In this document: in pieces, positions 1 through 12,133 of the stretch
How positions within the stretch are numbered: the stretch's first letter is position 1
How the letters are laid out: the number at the start of each line of letters is the position of its first letter
From: Welwitschia mirabilis
Lineage: Eukaryota; Gnetophyta; Gnetopsida; Welwitschiales
Length of the DNA: 64,000 nucleotides
Reading direction: 5' to 3'
Assembly: GCA_051453625.1 (NCBI GenBank)
Contig: JBOZIK010000001.1
Location: 152,183,243 to 152,247,242, forward strand
Notes under the pieces: model-generated
What the model saw: only the letters and a program-made list of their open reading frames with translations
Database searches by the model: none
Told to the model about the DNA's origin: nothing
Program-made: the position numbers and the translations under genes

Positions 1-1270
1 GAAAGTCTACATTAAGATATTCATGAGTGAAACCATTATCTATAAGTTTAAAAAAGAAATTACCAACTTTCAATAAATGTACAATGAATATTATGCCTCT
101 TCCTATAAGATACTCTTTGTTGCTTTACATTTGAACCCTGTAGATGATGTTTCATAGGTAGAACTAGTTAAGTATTTTTGCAGTGGATGAAATAGTCATA
201 CAAAGCAAATTATAGATTTCTGATTTGAAGGCAACTGTTTCTGATTTGAAGGCAACTTATTAAACCAAACTTTAGATGATGCTTAGAAGGTATTGAAAGA
301 TTTGGTAAAAGTTAATTAAACATGGCCTAAACCCTCACCTAGAGAAAACTAAACTAGAGACTAAATTATTAAAGATCTAAAAGAAGAAAAAAATGAAACA
401 ATAATTAAAAATAAACTCACTAATGTCATTAATGATTTCACCTCTATCTTAGAAAAATAAATCCACATTATTCTTGATGCTAAGGTAGCAACTGAGAAGA
501 GTGAAGTGGTGGTTCTAACTTGTAACTTGTATGAGGATAGTTATCAAGTTATTAAAGATTATCCATTAATTTCAACTTATAAAGAGAAAATCTATGAGGA
601 AGTTTATGCCTTTAACCAAAGACCTTCAAACTACAACCAAAATCAAAGACAAGTCCATAATCACAACAACTTTCAATATAGGATGAGTGAACAACCCAAC
701 TTTAGAAATTTTCAAACACACCATCCTAACTTCCAATCTTTTAGAAATAGATTTGAGAACTTAAACTTTCAATTAAACAACTCAAATAACTTATAAACTC
801 ATCCAACTCCTAAAACCATAGTAACCCTCTTAACAATCCCATTAAGGAGTTGAGAAAAATAAAAGAAACGATAAACACTGACATAGAAAACCTTATGATC
901 ATTCTACAATAAAATATACTTGCCAACCAAAGACCACAATGATCTCTTGCCATTCAACCTTTATTGAAGCCAAATAAAGTAATAAAAAATTGTAAAATGA
1001 TGATAAGAAGTGGAAATGATACAACTCCACCTACCCTTTAGGCTTCAACTTCATAAAGTAATAATAATAATGAAGAAGAGGACATATAAATGTTATAAAA
1101 CCATTCTTTCCCTTTATCATTAAGAATCAAAAAGAAAGATCCTTCACAAAAGAAATCTAATATTCCATGGCTTAATAGGCTTAACATACATCCCATGTTT
1201 GATGATCATTTGAAAGCCTTAATGCAAATTGTAAGCATTAACTTACCATTTTGAAAACTTTTACATAGAA
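1..1270 (+). pseudogene. Athila/Tat-type Ty3/gypsy gag, C-terminal part (element A)
   Basis: This is the decayed 3' part of a retrotransposon gag gene; its 5' end and 5' LTR lie outside the window. The longest open stretch (506-796) starts with a worn zinc-knuckle-like segment (TCNLYEDSYQVIKDYP, first Cys at 521), where Athila-type Gag has a CxxC...H...CP finger. An Asn/Gln/Phe-rich tail follows (NQRPSNYNQNQRQ, then repeated NF and HPNF units), which resembles the 'NHPNF' tail of Athila Gag. After the stop, frames resume with a Glu-rich stretch and with IPWLNRLNIHPMFDDHLKA at about 1165-1225, the segment that normally sits just before protease. Many stops sit where Gln is expected. The same architecture recurs on the minus strand at 60-61 kb. 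The family call is by recognition, not by search. Confidence 0.72.
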
Positions 1271-1370
1271 NNNNNNNNNNNNNNNNNNNNNNNNNNNNNN
1301 NNNNNNNNNNNNNNNNNNNNNNNNNNNNNNNNNNNNNNNNNNNNNNNNNNNNNNNNNNNNNNNNNNNNNN
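1271..1370. other. assembly gap (100 N)
   Basis: A run of 100 N of conventional size separates the gag remnant from unrelated A+T-rich DNA. The flanks do not repeat each other, so nothing suggests a false gap here. Confidence 0.99.
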
Positions 1371-2389
1371 AATATTTCACATGGATATATTATAGGTTAA
1401 ATAAAAACAAGCAATAAGCTAGAGACTACTTATGTCACCTAACTACTAAGGTGAAAATGCTTATAAGCTAGCACATTCGAAGTAAGCTAATGAAAAAGGG
1501 GTAAAAGAGTTATTTATACAATTAAATACTACTTATAAAAAATTTTACTTAAATATACAATTAGAAATATCTCCTATATGCTCAATTTTCCTTTAAAATT
1601 TTGTGTATTAATTTTTCTAAAATTTTAAAATTAATTATAACATTTTTCAGCTTTAGGAAGATATCATAATTTAAAATTAATAATTAATTAATTATAAACC
1701 AAACATTAAATTATAGTAGTATTTAAAAAACTAGATACATAGTAGGTTCCTTATAATTTAACATCAATTATTTTTGAATTATAAGAGTATCATTTCTAAC
1801 TTTATCATTTAATGCTAAAAACTAACAAATTTTCTAAAATTATAGTCCTACCACCCTATACTAAAATGATCACAACTTTTAATACACTTTGGATTTTTAA
1901 ATGATTCAAGATTTTTTAAAAATATTGTTCAATTTCCTACAACGTAGGATACTAAAGTTTACAAATATGTTCACAGGAAGTTATAAAAATGTAATTATGT
2001 GCTTACTATTTTTTTCATTTATTTTCTGATGTATTTTAACAATTCAATATTTTAAAAATAATAACTCGTTAAAAAATTACTATCTTTATAGTTTTTCATT
2101 CCTAGACTTACCAAAAAAAATTCACTAATTTATACAAATTAATTAATACAATATGGTATTTTTATCCTATACCTCTATTCTGAAAATTTAATTTTTGCCA
2201 TAACAAAAATATGATGAAGTTTTTACAACTACTTAGGTAATAAATCATATTAGCAAAATAATGGATAAAATAAATAAGTAACTATGGAAATATAAATCAG
2301 TTATAAGAAGAAAAGAATCATTATAAAAAAAAAAATTAAACTAGTTTAAAAAAACATTTACTATGAGCCTTGAGGTTTTCCATGGACGA
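1371..2389. other. A+T-rich noncoding insert between gag and protease
   Basis: About 1 kb with no reading frame I can relate to retrotransposon proteins. It lies between the pre-protease linker of element A (ending near 1265) and the plastid-derived insert. It looks like foreign DNA inserted in the element or brought in by rearrangement. I see no terminal repeats or target duplication. Confidence 0.5.
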
Positions 2390-2665
<276 letters not shown>

Positions 2666-2692
2666 AACTAAACATACAACAAACTAAGAAAA

Positions 2693-2741
2693 GGAGAGAG
2701 AAGGATTCGAACCCTCGATATCTTGATACTATGCCAGTTTT
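2693..2741 (-). pseudogene. trnS-UGA: plastid trnS-UGA fragment (3' half)
   Basis: Downstream of psbC, in the orientation seen in plastid genomes, lies the reverse complement of the 3' part of tRNA-Ser(UGA): acceptor strand, T arm (ATTCGAACCCTCGAT on the plus strand) and variable arm, ending near the anticodon stem at CCAGTTTT. The 5' half is missing because the sequence jumps to another plastid region. The gap between psbC and trnS is short (about 27 bases), so a small deletion may also be present. It is not a functional tRNA. Confidence 0.78.
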
Positions 2742-2857
2742 CCAATGTACTTATTAGCGCCTGAACCAGAGATAATCATCTAAGACATACTAGCATGGCG
2801 TATTCCTCCTATTCGAACTAAGGTTTGAAACTAAACGTATCCTTAGGAGGATAGATG
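2742..2857 (+). pseudogene. trnI-GAU: plastid trnI-GAU intron fragment
   Basis: This stretch resembles the 5' part of the group II intron of plastid tRNA-Ile(GAU) in the rRNA operon: CAATGTaCTtATtaGCGCCTGA near 2742, then CATGGCGTAtTCCTCCTaTT and GAGGATAGATG at the end. I identified it by memory of plastid inverted-repeat sequence. Differences from the plastid form are mostly transitions. In plastids psbC/trnS-UGA (single copy) and trnI (inverted repeat) are far apart, so the join near 2738-2743 is a rearrangement. Both sides share a short TTCAA-like stretch at the join. Confidence 0.72.
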
Positions 2858-3560
2858 AAAAAAATGTCAATCAAAATCTAAACGGATTTGTGGAAAATTT
2901 TTGCGAATTCAATAAAAAACTGATTGTTTTAGGAGAGACCAGTTATGAGGACTTGGTAATTTAGATTGAAGAGGATTTCTACCATATTGATGTAGTTATT
3001 TCAAAAGTTGAGTACCATGGTGGATATCCTTTCCTTCTAGGTAGAGCTTTATATGCAACAACCCACTATATTATAGATACAAGAACCATATTGATAAAGA
3101 ATTATTTTGGAAATAAATAGTTTTTAATAAGAGTGTTTGATATGGTTGAAAAAGATATAGACAACGATTTAAGTTTGGAGGAAGAAATTATGCCAACTCT
3201 AGTTTTACAGCGCCATCCACTTGAGAAAATATGTTCCATATTTCATGAACTAATCCTGTTTAATGATAAATTAGAAGTAAACTACTTGTATGTTTTTAGT
3301 AATCAACTTGGATTTGATCATCTGACAATTGAATTTTCTAATATGAAAAGTAACAAGTCTAAGTTTGTTTAACTATGTAGAAGTTTAAGAAATTAGCAAA
3401 CTTAATATTTCTTATTTTGATAGCAATTGTACACTACTGATATTTGTATGATAATCTGAGATGACAGTCTGTTCCTCTAAGAATTTTCTAGAAACTAAAA
3501 ACCTAAGCTTAAACTTCAACCTGAAACCTTTAGACAGTGAACTAAAATACATTTTTCTAA
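2858..3560 (+). pseudogene. Athila/Tat-type protease and linker (element A)
   Basis: Pol resumes after the plastid insert. At about 2930-3110 the frame gives YEDLVI*IEEDFYHI and then GGYPFLLGRALYATTHYIID, which corresponds to the C-terminal part of the retropepsin of Athila/Tat elements (the 'iLGRPfLATa' region). The N-terminal part with the catalytic Asp was not found. An open stretch (3133-3372) follows with an acidic linker (DMVEKDIDNDLSLEEEIMP), as expected between protease and RT. At least two in-frame stops replace likely Gln codons. Confidence 0.65.
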
Positions 3561-3599
3561 ATAGTAACCTAAACAAACCATTAATTACCAATAAATATC

Positions 3600-4400
3600 T
3601 TATCCATTAATAAGAATCCAGTCTTATCTCTCTTCTGTAATCTAAGATAAATGTGTTTTCTTGTTTCTATAATGATTTGACAACCATACCCACTTGCATT
3701 ATGCAAGATAAAATATACCTTAAATAAAATGCTAAACCTATGAGGCAACCCCAATGTAGACTTAATATAGCTCTTAAACAAATTATAAAGAATGAAATCA
3801 TAAAATTAATGAATACTAAAATCATTTACCCTTTTGTTAATAGTGAGTGGGTTATCCCTTTAATGGTAGTTCATAAAAAGAATGTGAAATGATGCATGTG
3901 CATAGAGTTTCAAAAACTTAATGAGGTAACCAAAAAAGACCACTGTCCTTTGCCTTTTCTTGATAAAATTCTTGATAGGATTTAATTTCATACTTTTCAC
4001 TATTTCCTTAATGGTTATAGTGGTTATAATCAAGTTTACATTACTAGTGAGGACCAAGCCAAAACCAATTTCACTTCTCCTTTTGGTACTTTTGCTTTTA
4101 GATCCATGCCTTTTAGACTTTGTAATACTACTGATACTTTTCAACATGCTATGATGGGTATCTTTTTTGATATGCTTAAATGACTTCTCTATTTATGCTA
4201 AAACGTTTGAATAAATCTTATATCATTTAGAGAAAGTTTTAGACTATTACATTTCTAGTGACCTTTATTTGAGTTGGAAAAAGAGTTTGTTTGTAGAAAG
4301 TAACATTTCTTTAGGTCACTATATCTGTCAAGAGTGGATTAGAATGGATGCTTCTAAAGTTGGTATTATTTAAAATATTATCTTTCCTACAAATATTATA
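3600..4400 (+). pseudogene. Athila/Tat-type reverse transcriptase (element A)
   Basis: The frame begins with PMRQPQCRLNIALKQIIKNE and TKIIYPFVNSEWVIPLMVVH, the N-terminal RT motifs of Athila/Tat elements. It continues with KDHCPLPFLDKILDRI, FLNGYSGYNQ (around the first catalytic Asp, here Asn), KTNFTSPFGTFAFRSMPFRL, and TFQHAMMGIFFDML. The YxDD box that should follow is destroyed by stops and frameshifts after about 4180. On the minus strand the same region offers only chance frames. The gene is inactive. It lies between protease and RNase H in normal gypsy order. Confidence 0.8.
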
Positions 4401-4559
4401 TAGGTTTAATCTTTTTTTGGTCATTGTGGTCTATACCATCTATTCATTCATGACTATGCTAACATTTGTAAACTCCTTTCCTTATTACTAGAGAAAGAAG
4501 CCAAATTTAAATGAAATTAATCTTGTGAACTTACTTTCCAAAAGCTTTAAAATAAATTA

Positions 4560-4935
4560 TCTTATGCTACTATAGTGATGGGACCTAATTGGGAACTTGA
4601 TTTTGAGCTGATATGTGATGTGAGTAACTTTGTTGTGGATGGGATTCTTTGTCGAAAATATGAGAATGAACTTTAAAGTTATATATTACCATAGAAAATT
4701 TTTGTCTAGAGCTTAAATGTACTATATCACTATAGAGAAAGAAATACTAGCTATTATATTTTGCTTTAATTCTCTTTGATATTATCTTTTGGACTTTCAT
4801 ACAATAATTTAACTTTACCATTGTAAATAAAGTAGAGAAGCATAACTATATTTCTGATCACTTGTCTTGACTTCCTTATCCTCCAGATAATACTATCATT
4901 GATGATTCCTTTCTTGATAAGTAGCTTTTCACTAT
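4560..4935 (+). pseudogene. retrotransposon RNase H (element A)
   Basis: Frames read GPNWELDFELICDVSNFVVD, matching the start of gypsy RNase H (PNW..pFElmCDASdyavG). Further on are segments like YHYREKEILAI (the second acidic motif, tEKELLAv) and YYLLDFHTI. The frame is broken several times. It belongs to the pol of element A, directly after RT. Confidence 0.68.
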
Positions 4936-5079
4936 CTTTTCTTCTCATCCTCCTCTATGGCATGTCAATATTATTAATTATATTGTAAACATGAAAACAC
5001 TACAACATTGGACTTATAATTAACACAAATAGTTTCTCCATAGGGTAGGTAATTATGAGTGGATTAAACCGTATTTATA

Positions 5080-6200
5080 CTATAGGTGTAAAAACTAAAT
5101 AATGAGAAAATGTATGCTATTAGGAGATACTTGAGATTATTTATCTTTGTCATGATGGTGTTTGTAGAGGACATTTTAGTGGACATAAAACTATGATTAA
5201 AATCCTTCATTATGATTTTTATTGGCTTTTCTTTTTTATGATTTATTTGATTTTGCTAGAAGGTGTAATCCTTGTTAGTAATACGATAGCCTTGTTAATT
5301 TACAAGAAGTGCTCCTTAGTCTTGTTCTTAAGTTTAAGCCTTTTAATTATTAGGGTATTGATTTTATAGGCCCTATTTATCTAACTTATTTTTATAAAAA
5401 TTACATTTTCGTGGTTGTGGATTATGTGACTAAATGGGTTGAAGCCATACCTACTTCTTTGAATGATGCCTAAGTTGTCTGTCATTTTTTTAAAAATCAT
5501 ATCTTTAATAGATTTGGTTTTTCTAGAGTTATCATTAGTGATCAAGGTACTCATTTCATTAATTAAATTTTTAAAAAACTTCATTTATTCATTGGTATAG
5601 AACATAGAGTATCTTATGCTTATCATCCTCAAACTAATGGACATGCTAGAAATACCAACAAAGTAATAAATAAAATGCTATAAAAACTTGTCTTTTTTAA
5701 TAAAACATCTTAAGCTTCTAAACCTAATAATGTAATTAAGGCTTACCATAATACTTGGCATTTTTTTTTAGTTTTTCACCTTACAAACTTATATATGGTA
5801 AAGTTTGTATCTTACTAGTTAATGTATGTTATAATTCTTATTATGCATCTTATCAACTTAATCTTGTGGACTTTGATGGAAACCTTAAATGTAGATTAGC
5901 CTAATTAGATCATATTGATGAAAAAAGAACTCATGCCATACATTGTCAATTAGTCCATAAATCTTAAGTGAAGTTCGAATATGATAAAAAATATTTTACA
6001 AAACGTTTGAACATAACACTAGAGTTTATCTTTTGAATAACAAGTTGACCTCTAAGTGGTTAGATCCTTAACTTATAGAGAAATTTCATCTTAGTGACTC
6101 AATTGAAATTTTAGACTTAGAAATTAAAGAAATTCAGAAGGTTAATGGAGAATATTCAAAATTATATAAGCGATCTTTAGATGCAATCGTGAACATGGTA
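5080..6200 (+). pseudogene. Athila/Tat-type integrase (element A)
   Basis: The catalytic core is recognisable: NYIFVVVDYVTKWVEAIPTS with the first catalytic Asp, then GFSRVIISDQGTHF with the second, and VSYAYHPQTNGHARNTNKV, where the catalytic Glu is lost (Ala/Arg at this site). The C-terminal part (5700-6170) retains AYHNTWHFF, FDGNLKCRLA and the closing KEIQKVNGEYSKLYKR, the 'kvNgqRlK' end typical of Athila/Tat integrase. No chromodomain is seen, as expected for this lineage. The terminal ~40 codons match the minus-strand copies at 54.6 and 58.2 kb, so all three belong to one family. Confidence 0.8.
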
Positions 6201-7800
6201 GAAGTACTTGTTTTGAAGGTTTCCCTTGATAAGGAGGACTTTCTCCCTATTATTGTTTTAGTTATTTCTTAGCCTACTCCTTTTATTAAATATTATGATG
6301 TTACCTGATCATCTTTCAAACTTGACTTGTGTAATATTTTATGAAGTTTCAGGGCTAATTTTATACTTCAGCATTAAGGTGGTAAGATTGGATTCATCCA
6401 ATCTTAAGACATTTTCATATCTATGGACTTTATTTGAAGGAATATGCCTTAGTTTCTTTTGTATTTTTTTAAGGGTATTAAGCTCTTGGGTTGTTTGCAA
6501 GTGCTCTTTCCTATCATTTATCTTATTTATTTATCTTTTTATTTTCTGAGTGTGTGATCAGGTGGAATTTTCAAAAAAGAAAAAAAAAAAAGAGAGATAA
6601 TGATCATGAGCTATTGTATTTTGTACTTCATAGAAAAATAAATTCTCATCATAATGTTCTACCACATCTATGTGAATATTTTCAAAAGGAACCTTTGGTA
6701 GTGTTGGTAGCTGTGGGAACTCTATTGATGAGTTAGTTGGCCATGCTTTATGGGTCTCTACTCATCTAACAATTTTTGCACTTCCCTCATTATGGAAAAA
6801 GAAATAAACTTTGAGGTTATGAATCAGTGCTATTCCTAGTATCATCAAAGATATTGTTTCTTTCCTAGACTCTTATTATTCACACTTGGTCATTTTACTT
6901 TTGAAGATTCAGATGAGTTTATGGGGTAAGAGAAGGTAAGTTCATTTCTAAGTAACTTTTTGATTTTAACATTTATTGTTCTATACACTTAAAGCTTTAA
7001 CTATCACCATAACGATTGACTTTTTAAGTGAACTTTATAAAGTATATAATTTTATCATGCCAAATTACTCAAATGATGTTAGGATGTTTTTCTTGGGAGT
7101 TTGCCAAGTTAGTATTTAGGAGAATTAAACAATCTTCTCCTTGTTCCTTGTGTTCATTTTTACTTTATTTTTCTTTGGTCTTTTAGTTTAGATTTTTAAA
7201 GTTATTTCCATATTTTCTTATTCTTTTATAGGACCTTAATCATTTTTTATTTTTTTAATTATTTGGTCATGTTAAAAAGAGCATTTAAAAAAGTTTTAAA
7301 GAACATTTTTTCTTTTCCAAGTTTTTATGAGTTCCCTTGTCAGTTATCGAGTTTTGAGTTTACTTTTCTTTTCTTTTATTATAGTTTTCAACCTAGATAG
7401 TCTATTTTCTTTAGTTATGATTTTTTTGTTTATGTATATTTTCATTTTTCCTGTAGTTTTCTTGGATTTCTTAATCTCCTATGTGATTCTTTGTCTTTCT
7501 ATCTTTTTCTTTTTTATAATTGCTACTTAAACGATCTTATCTGAGCCTAAATTTCTTGGCTTATTTTTTTCTTTTGAAAAGCTTTTTCATATCCTGTTGT
7601 TCACTTGGTTATCTAGACAACATTGGGCTAATGACGATCTACTTTTTTCTAAGAGTTGTCCTAGGCTATCATTTAGATGGATCACAGTGTGATAAAATCA
7701 TGGCTCAAATATTTTTTCCTTATTTTTTCTTATTTTCTTGTCATTTTAATCTATTCCTTTAAGAGACATGATTCCTCTGGCTAATACCAAAATTTTAGAA
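6201..7800 (+). mobile_element. 3' noncoding tail of element A
   Basis: From the end of integrase to about 7.3 kb the sequence aligns by eye with the reverse complement of 54,600-53,500. Shared blocks include GATCATCTTTCAAACTTGAC (6306), TAAGATTGGATTCATCCAAT (6383), and a stretch near 6735-6800 containing GGCCATGCTT and CACTTCCCTCAT. It is therefore the conserved 3' noncoding region of the family. The short frames in it (6295-6549, 6491-6736, 7327-7530, 7520-7762) are not conserved as proteins in the other copies, and I treat them as chance frames. I did not find the element's polypurine tract or 3' LTR; similarity fades after about 7.3 kb. Confidence 0.6.
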
Positions 7801-8399
7801 CTTGTCCTACTCAGTTTCATTTCTAGATTTATGAGTTATCATTAGATTTATAAAATTGAGGTATGTTTCTCTTTCCTCCTATTTTTCATTTTTTTCTCCC
7901 ATTTTTAGCCTTTTAACGTGTACTTTTCATGTATATTGTTTAGTTTTTCATGCTCTTTATTTTTGGGACTTACAAATTTGAACTTCACTGCATATTTTTT
8001 GAGTTATGATTATTTTTGCATATTATGAGGTATTTTCAGGTTTTCCCTTCTTGCACTTATTTTCTTGCAAATCGTAGGTCATATCGTAGTGGTCCTTTAG
8101 ACAAAATTGATCAGTCTGATATGTTCTATGACTTTGCTAGATTAGATTTTTCATTTGAGCACTTCAAATTTTTTACTTTATGTGGGGCCCATTAAAAATT
8201 TAATTTTCACATTTTTTACAATTTCCTCCATTTTTCTCTTACATTTAGATAATTCAAAATGCATTGCATCTTTTAAGAAGTTCAAAACATATTTTCAATA
8301 TTTTTGCTAGTTTTTCATCAATTTTAGGGATCAATTCATGTGATGTATTAACTTGTCTATCTATTTTTGCATAACAACTTTTTTTATTTTCAATTCAAT

Positions 8400-9230
8400 A
8401 GGCCCCATATGCAAGAGCTAGATAGCCTAAGGCTACAAATGAGCCTATAGAGTAGGAGATATGCCCTTTGGTTGAGTGAGAGATAGAGCATGTGAAGCTC
8501 ATCCATCCACCATCTTGACATGTACGATTCTTGAGCATTTAGACTACTAGTATCCATGTTGAGTGATATTTTTTAAACTTTATGCCTCATATAAAGCCAC
8601 AGGTAGATCATAGATTGATAGATATATGGCTTTAATAAATCACATATCCACATGATTTTTATTATGCATTAAAGATGAGAGAGTTCTATAATAACATGCA
8701 TATAGAGAGGTGACCCGATGCTTGTGGTCAGCTTTAGAATATGATTGTTACTTTCGTCAAGACCATGAGATAGCTATTCTTCCATCCCATATTGCAGTTA
8801 TTACAGATCTTGGAATGCTTGAGAGTATGCACATCCATTCAGATGGTGTAATAAAGGAGTGTCAAGCTTATGACATCATATTAGACATATGAGCTAACTT
8901 GACCATAGATCGATGAGGTATAAATGTTACCCAGGTAACTCTCACCTATAGATTTTTACATAGAGGACTGATCTATAACATTAATCCATCATTTCATGAT
9001 AGTTATACCATGATGATACATTTACAAATTCTGGCAGCTTTTTATCAGGGGAAGCATATGGACTTATCCACTTTTATCTGGAGAAGACTCAAGTCCATGA
9101 TAGAGGCACGATACTTTTAGACACTTAGATATTGATGCCTTCTTTTAGCTCCTTTCAAATTGTTTGAAATACTAGAGCCCATGGATGAGTAGCACATCTC
9201 ACATCATTAGAATTCTACTTGCTACCTATA
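8400..9230 (+). pseudogene. decayed envelope-like / plant transposon ORF
   Basis: A chain of broken plus-strand frames resembles the extra ORF (envelope-like or 'putative plant transposon protein' domain) found beside plant LTR elements. It shows FYYALKMREFYNNMHIERGD (about 8657-8715), then an open stretch (8710-8892) with CYFRQDHEIAILPSHIAVIT, then LTYRFLHRGLIYNINPSFHD (8942-9000) and YQGKHMDLSTFIWRRLKSMI (9045-9103). The pattern 'eFY.nm......v.v.....i..s...Ia.i' followed by 'h.il...i.P....' fits that family. At least two frameshifts and several stops are present. It may be the third ORF of element A or part of a neighbouring element; the minus-strand copy at 51.8-62.9 kb has no counterpart downstream of integrase. 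Confidence 0.42.
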
Positions 9231-11220
9231 AAACATAAGTATATAGGTACCAGAAGAGGTAAAGGGACCTTAGGTATAGAAACCTACAGTTGGAGATCCT
9301 CTATAGCAGATTCAGGCCCTCTTAGCTGAGACCACTAAGATCATCAAAAGTTTCATTGAGAGAGTTATTTAGGCACTTGATCAAAGGATCTAGACCTTTA
9401 CATAGATAGTTCAGTAGTGGATCCTATTCGAATGACCATTTAGATGACAGTGTTGTACCATCCATACTAAACATTCACCAAATGTTTGCCACTTGTATTT
9501 CCATTTCCTCTTTGTGTGACTATTACGGTTTACCCATACCTTTTTTTCTAAACTACTATGTGTTTTAATCAATAAATAGATATCTCCCCCTTGAGTCCTA
9601 CTTATCTTTATCTGCACCTAAAATTCTTATGATAGGAGATCGAAGGACTAGAGATTCATCTTATAGTTTTAGAGAGATGTTTCCTTAGTGTTGGAGAGTA
9701 TTTCCTCTATTGAGGTATAGCTACTTTGTAACACGGATGCAGTTCAATTCTTAGTATAAAACACTTTCTTTTATGCTTTCAGTGTGTGAATGTTTCTCTC
9801 CCTCATCGCTTATGTTGCTTAAGATTTATTGACAATTTCTCTTATGATATAGGTTATGAGGAAAACCTTTGTCAAGGTTGTACTTGATTAGGTTAAGTAC
9901 ATTCTTATTTCCTTTTCCTAGATTATCTTTGCATGAGTGCGTTTTACTTTATTTTCATGCATTGTAATTTATTTCTATAGATTATAATACAAGTGTTTCT
10001 CTTTTGAAATTAACTCTCTTATTTCCTACTTTTGGCCTTCAATAGATAACGAAATTTGAGTCAACTATCATCTATATTAGTGTGTTATGTTTGTCCATTA
10101 TTATTTGTGATTAACAAGACTCTATTCAGGATGTAAACATTGCATAAATATGCACTGTAACATTCATCCGCTCTTCCATCATCTTATGAGTTTGTGAGAC
10201 TTCATGATCCTAGTTAATGGTTTTTTTAAGCCATAAATAAAGAGATATTTTATCTTTTTAAAGCTCAATTAAGATTTTATAGTTTTTTTCTTTTTCATTG
10301 GCTAGTTCTTTGAATTTTTGAATTATTTTATTTATACTTGTATGTATTTAAAGATCTTTAATTTGGAATTAAGAAAAAAAACATGTATTTTCTTCTTTTA
10401 TGATCTTTATTTACTTCAAAGAATTCATGGGAATGAGATCATTTCTCTATTAGGCTAATGAGCCAATGAACACTTCCATGTATTAAAAATATAAGAATAA
10501 AAAGGTATAAATGAAGAGTAATAAAAGTCAAGAAAAATCTTAAAGATCTTTTAGTACATTTTTATAATCATTTCTATTGGGTTTTCAACATTAGGGCTAT
10601 GGATTCCTACTAACAGTGTAGTTCTAATAATTCATTTATGGTACATTCATCTATATTTGTGCTATAGATTCTTATTAGCAATGTAACAATGAATGTTTTT
10701 GGTATAATACATTAAATCTATTAGAAATAAGTATTACGAAACTGAATTCTCAATAATACTAAATGCTTAAAACTTGGATGTACATGAAAGAGCAAGGAAA
10801 ATGAATGAAATTAAGATAGGATTAGAGAGATTTTTACTTTTTTATTTTAAAAAAATACACTTAATATTGTTTGGCTACTTGTGAATTTGCAATGATTTAC
10901 TAATTTATTGTTTTTTTCCTTCGTGAAGGATCCACTCAAAATTATGTAAATAAATAAAACCATTATCTTACATTAATCATGTCTTATTTATTCATAGAAT
11001 GCACAGTAGGGTTTATCATTTCATTTAACTATTTCATATTATTCCCTTTTTTTTTCACTATTTATATCAATTCATATTTCTTTGTTTATCATTTATGAAA
11101 AAGCCTACCAAGAAATACATTGTGTTTGTCACATTTTGATTCATTTATTCACATCTAGATCCAAAGTAAATTTGATCTGAATCATTAATAAAATCTATTA
11201 ATTTAATGATCCAAATTTCA
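9231..11220. other. no gene found; A+T-rich DNA
   Basis: Nothing recognisable here apart from a short two-copy repeat (10,594-10,688). The 9411-9617 minus-strand frame is unsupported. Confidence 0.5.
10594..10688. repeat. two-copy 29-base tandem-like repeat, 66-base spacing
   Basis: GGCTATGGATTCCTACTAAC at 10,594 recurs as TGCTATAGATTCTTATTAGC at 10,660. The differences are almost all transitions, so this is an old local duplication. Confidence 0.6.
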
Positions 11221-11227
11221 CCCACTT

Positions 11228-11900
11228 TGTATAAAAACCTATGATTTTTGAATTGTTGGCATTGATTACTTACATTTTACATTATCTTCATACTATTGCA
11301 ATCCTTCTTTCATCTGTCTTACCCCTGTCTTTGCATTCCACTAGTGCCACCATCTTTTCTCATTAGCATTGTCATCTTAATTTTGTTAGATCCATCCAAA
11401 TTCTTCTTGTGGCTTCTTTTTAGAATCCTTTATTTTCTTAGTTCATGGTAAGTATGATATTAAATATAAAATCCTTCTATTTTTTTTCTAATCCATTTTT
11501 TACTTTCCTATATTTTTCCCTCATCCTTCTTCCATTTCCATTTCTTTTTCTTTCTTGCATTCTATTATTTCAAGCTAGCATGAGTGGAAGAGTAGGAGCC
11601 TTCTTGGAGAAAGAAATTTTTGCTTCTTTTCTTTTTTTATTTAAATCTTAGGAATTGGAATTAGGATAGTTTTGGATTTCTATTAAAATGTAATAAAAGA
11701 TGAAGATAAGCCTTGAGTAATTCATTATTCTATTCTTCATAATTTCTTTCTTATTTCTCTTAATGATATAAAAGCTTTGATAGGATTTAAACATCATGAT
11801 AGCTTACCGTATATTCTTATCAAATCCCTTAGTTGTTATTATGTTGCACTTAATGTTGAATATGCATCACATAGGAATGGAGGTTTTTTATAAGAATCAA
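11228..11900 (+). pseudogene. unidentified gene-like remnant with TATA and splice signals
   Basis: Several gene-like marks line up. A TATAAAAA box lies at about 11,231 and a pyrimidine-rich leader follows. A good splice donor (ATG|GTAAGTAT) lies at 11,444-11,454, and a pyrimidine-rich tract ends in a possible acceptor (TTTCAAGCTAG) near 11,579, directly before ATGAGTGGAAGAGTAGGAGC. Downstream, 11,738-11,893 is open for about 50 codons, with segments HNFFLISLNDIKALIGFKHH and SLPYILIKSLSCYYVALNVE, then stops. I do not recognise the protein. It could be a decayed host gene or the leader and first ORF of an unknown mobile element. The frame 11,445-11,651 lies mostly across the proposed intron and is probably not real. 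Confidence 0.33.
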
Positions 11901-12055
11901 CTTGTACTTTTTACATTTATCATTTAAAATGATTTTCCTACATCACATGTCACTAATTCGTATAATAGTAGTCTTTCTATGATTAGGATCATCTAATATA
12001 GTATATTCTTTAACATGATCAAATGCCTATTTATCACTATAGTAAATAATATGGG

Positions 12056-12063
12056 NNNNNNNN
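12056..12063. other. short assembly gap (8 N)
   Basis: An 8-base N run lies within the region between the two remnants of the unidentified gene-like sequence. Confidence 0.99.
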
Positions 12064-12133
12064 GTAATCTTTCCCTTCCTTACTTAGTTTTAGATATGGT
12101 CCATAATGATTTAACTCATAATCTAGACTTTTA

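Noticed and set aside
2693-2741. Functional tRNA-Ser gene
   Set aside because: Only the 3' half of plastid trnS-UGA is present; the 5' half is replaced by other plastid sequence.
3860-4147. 95-residue minus-strand ORF
   Set aside because: It is antisense to a clear reverse transcriptase remnant on the plus strand.
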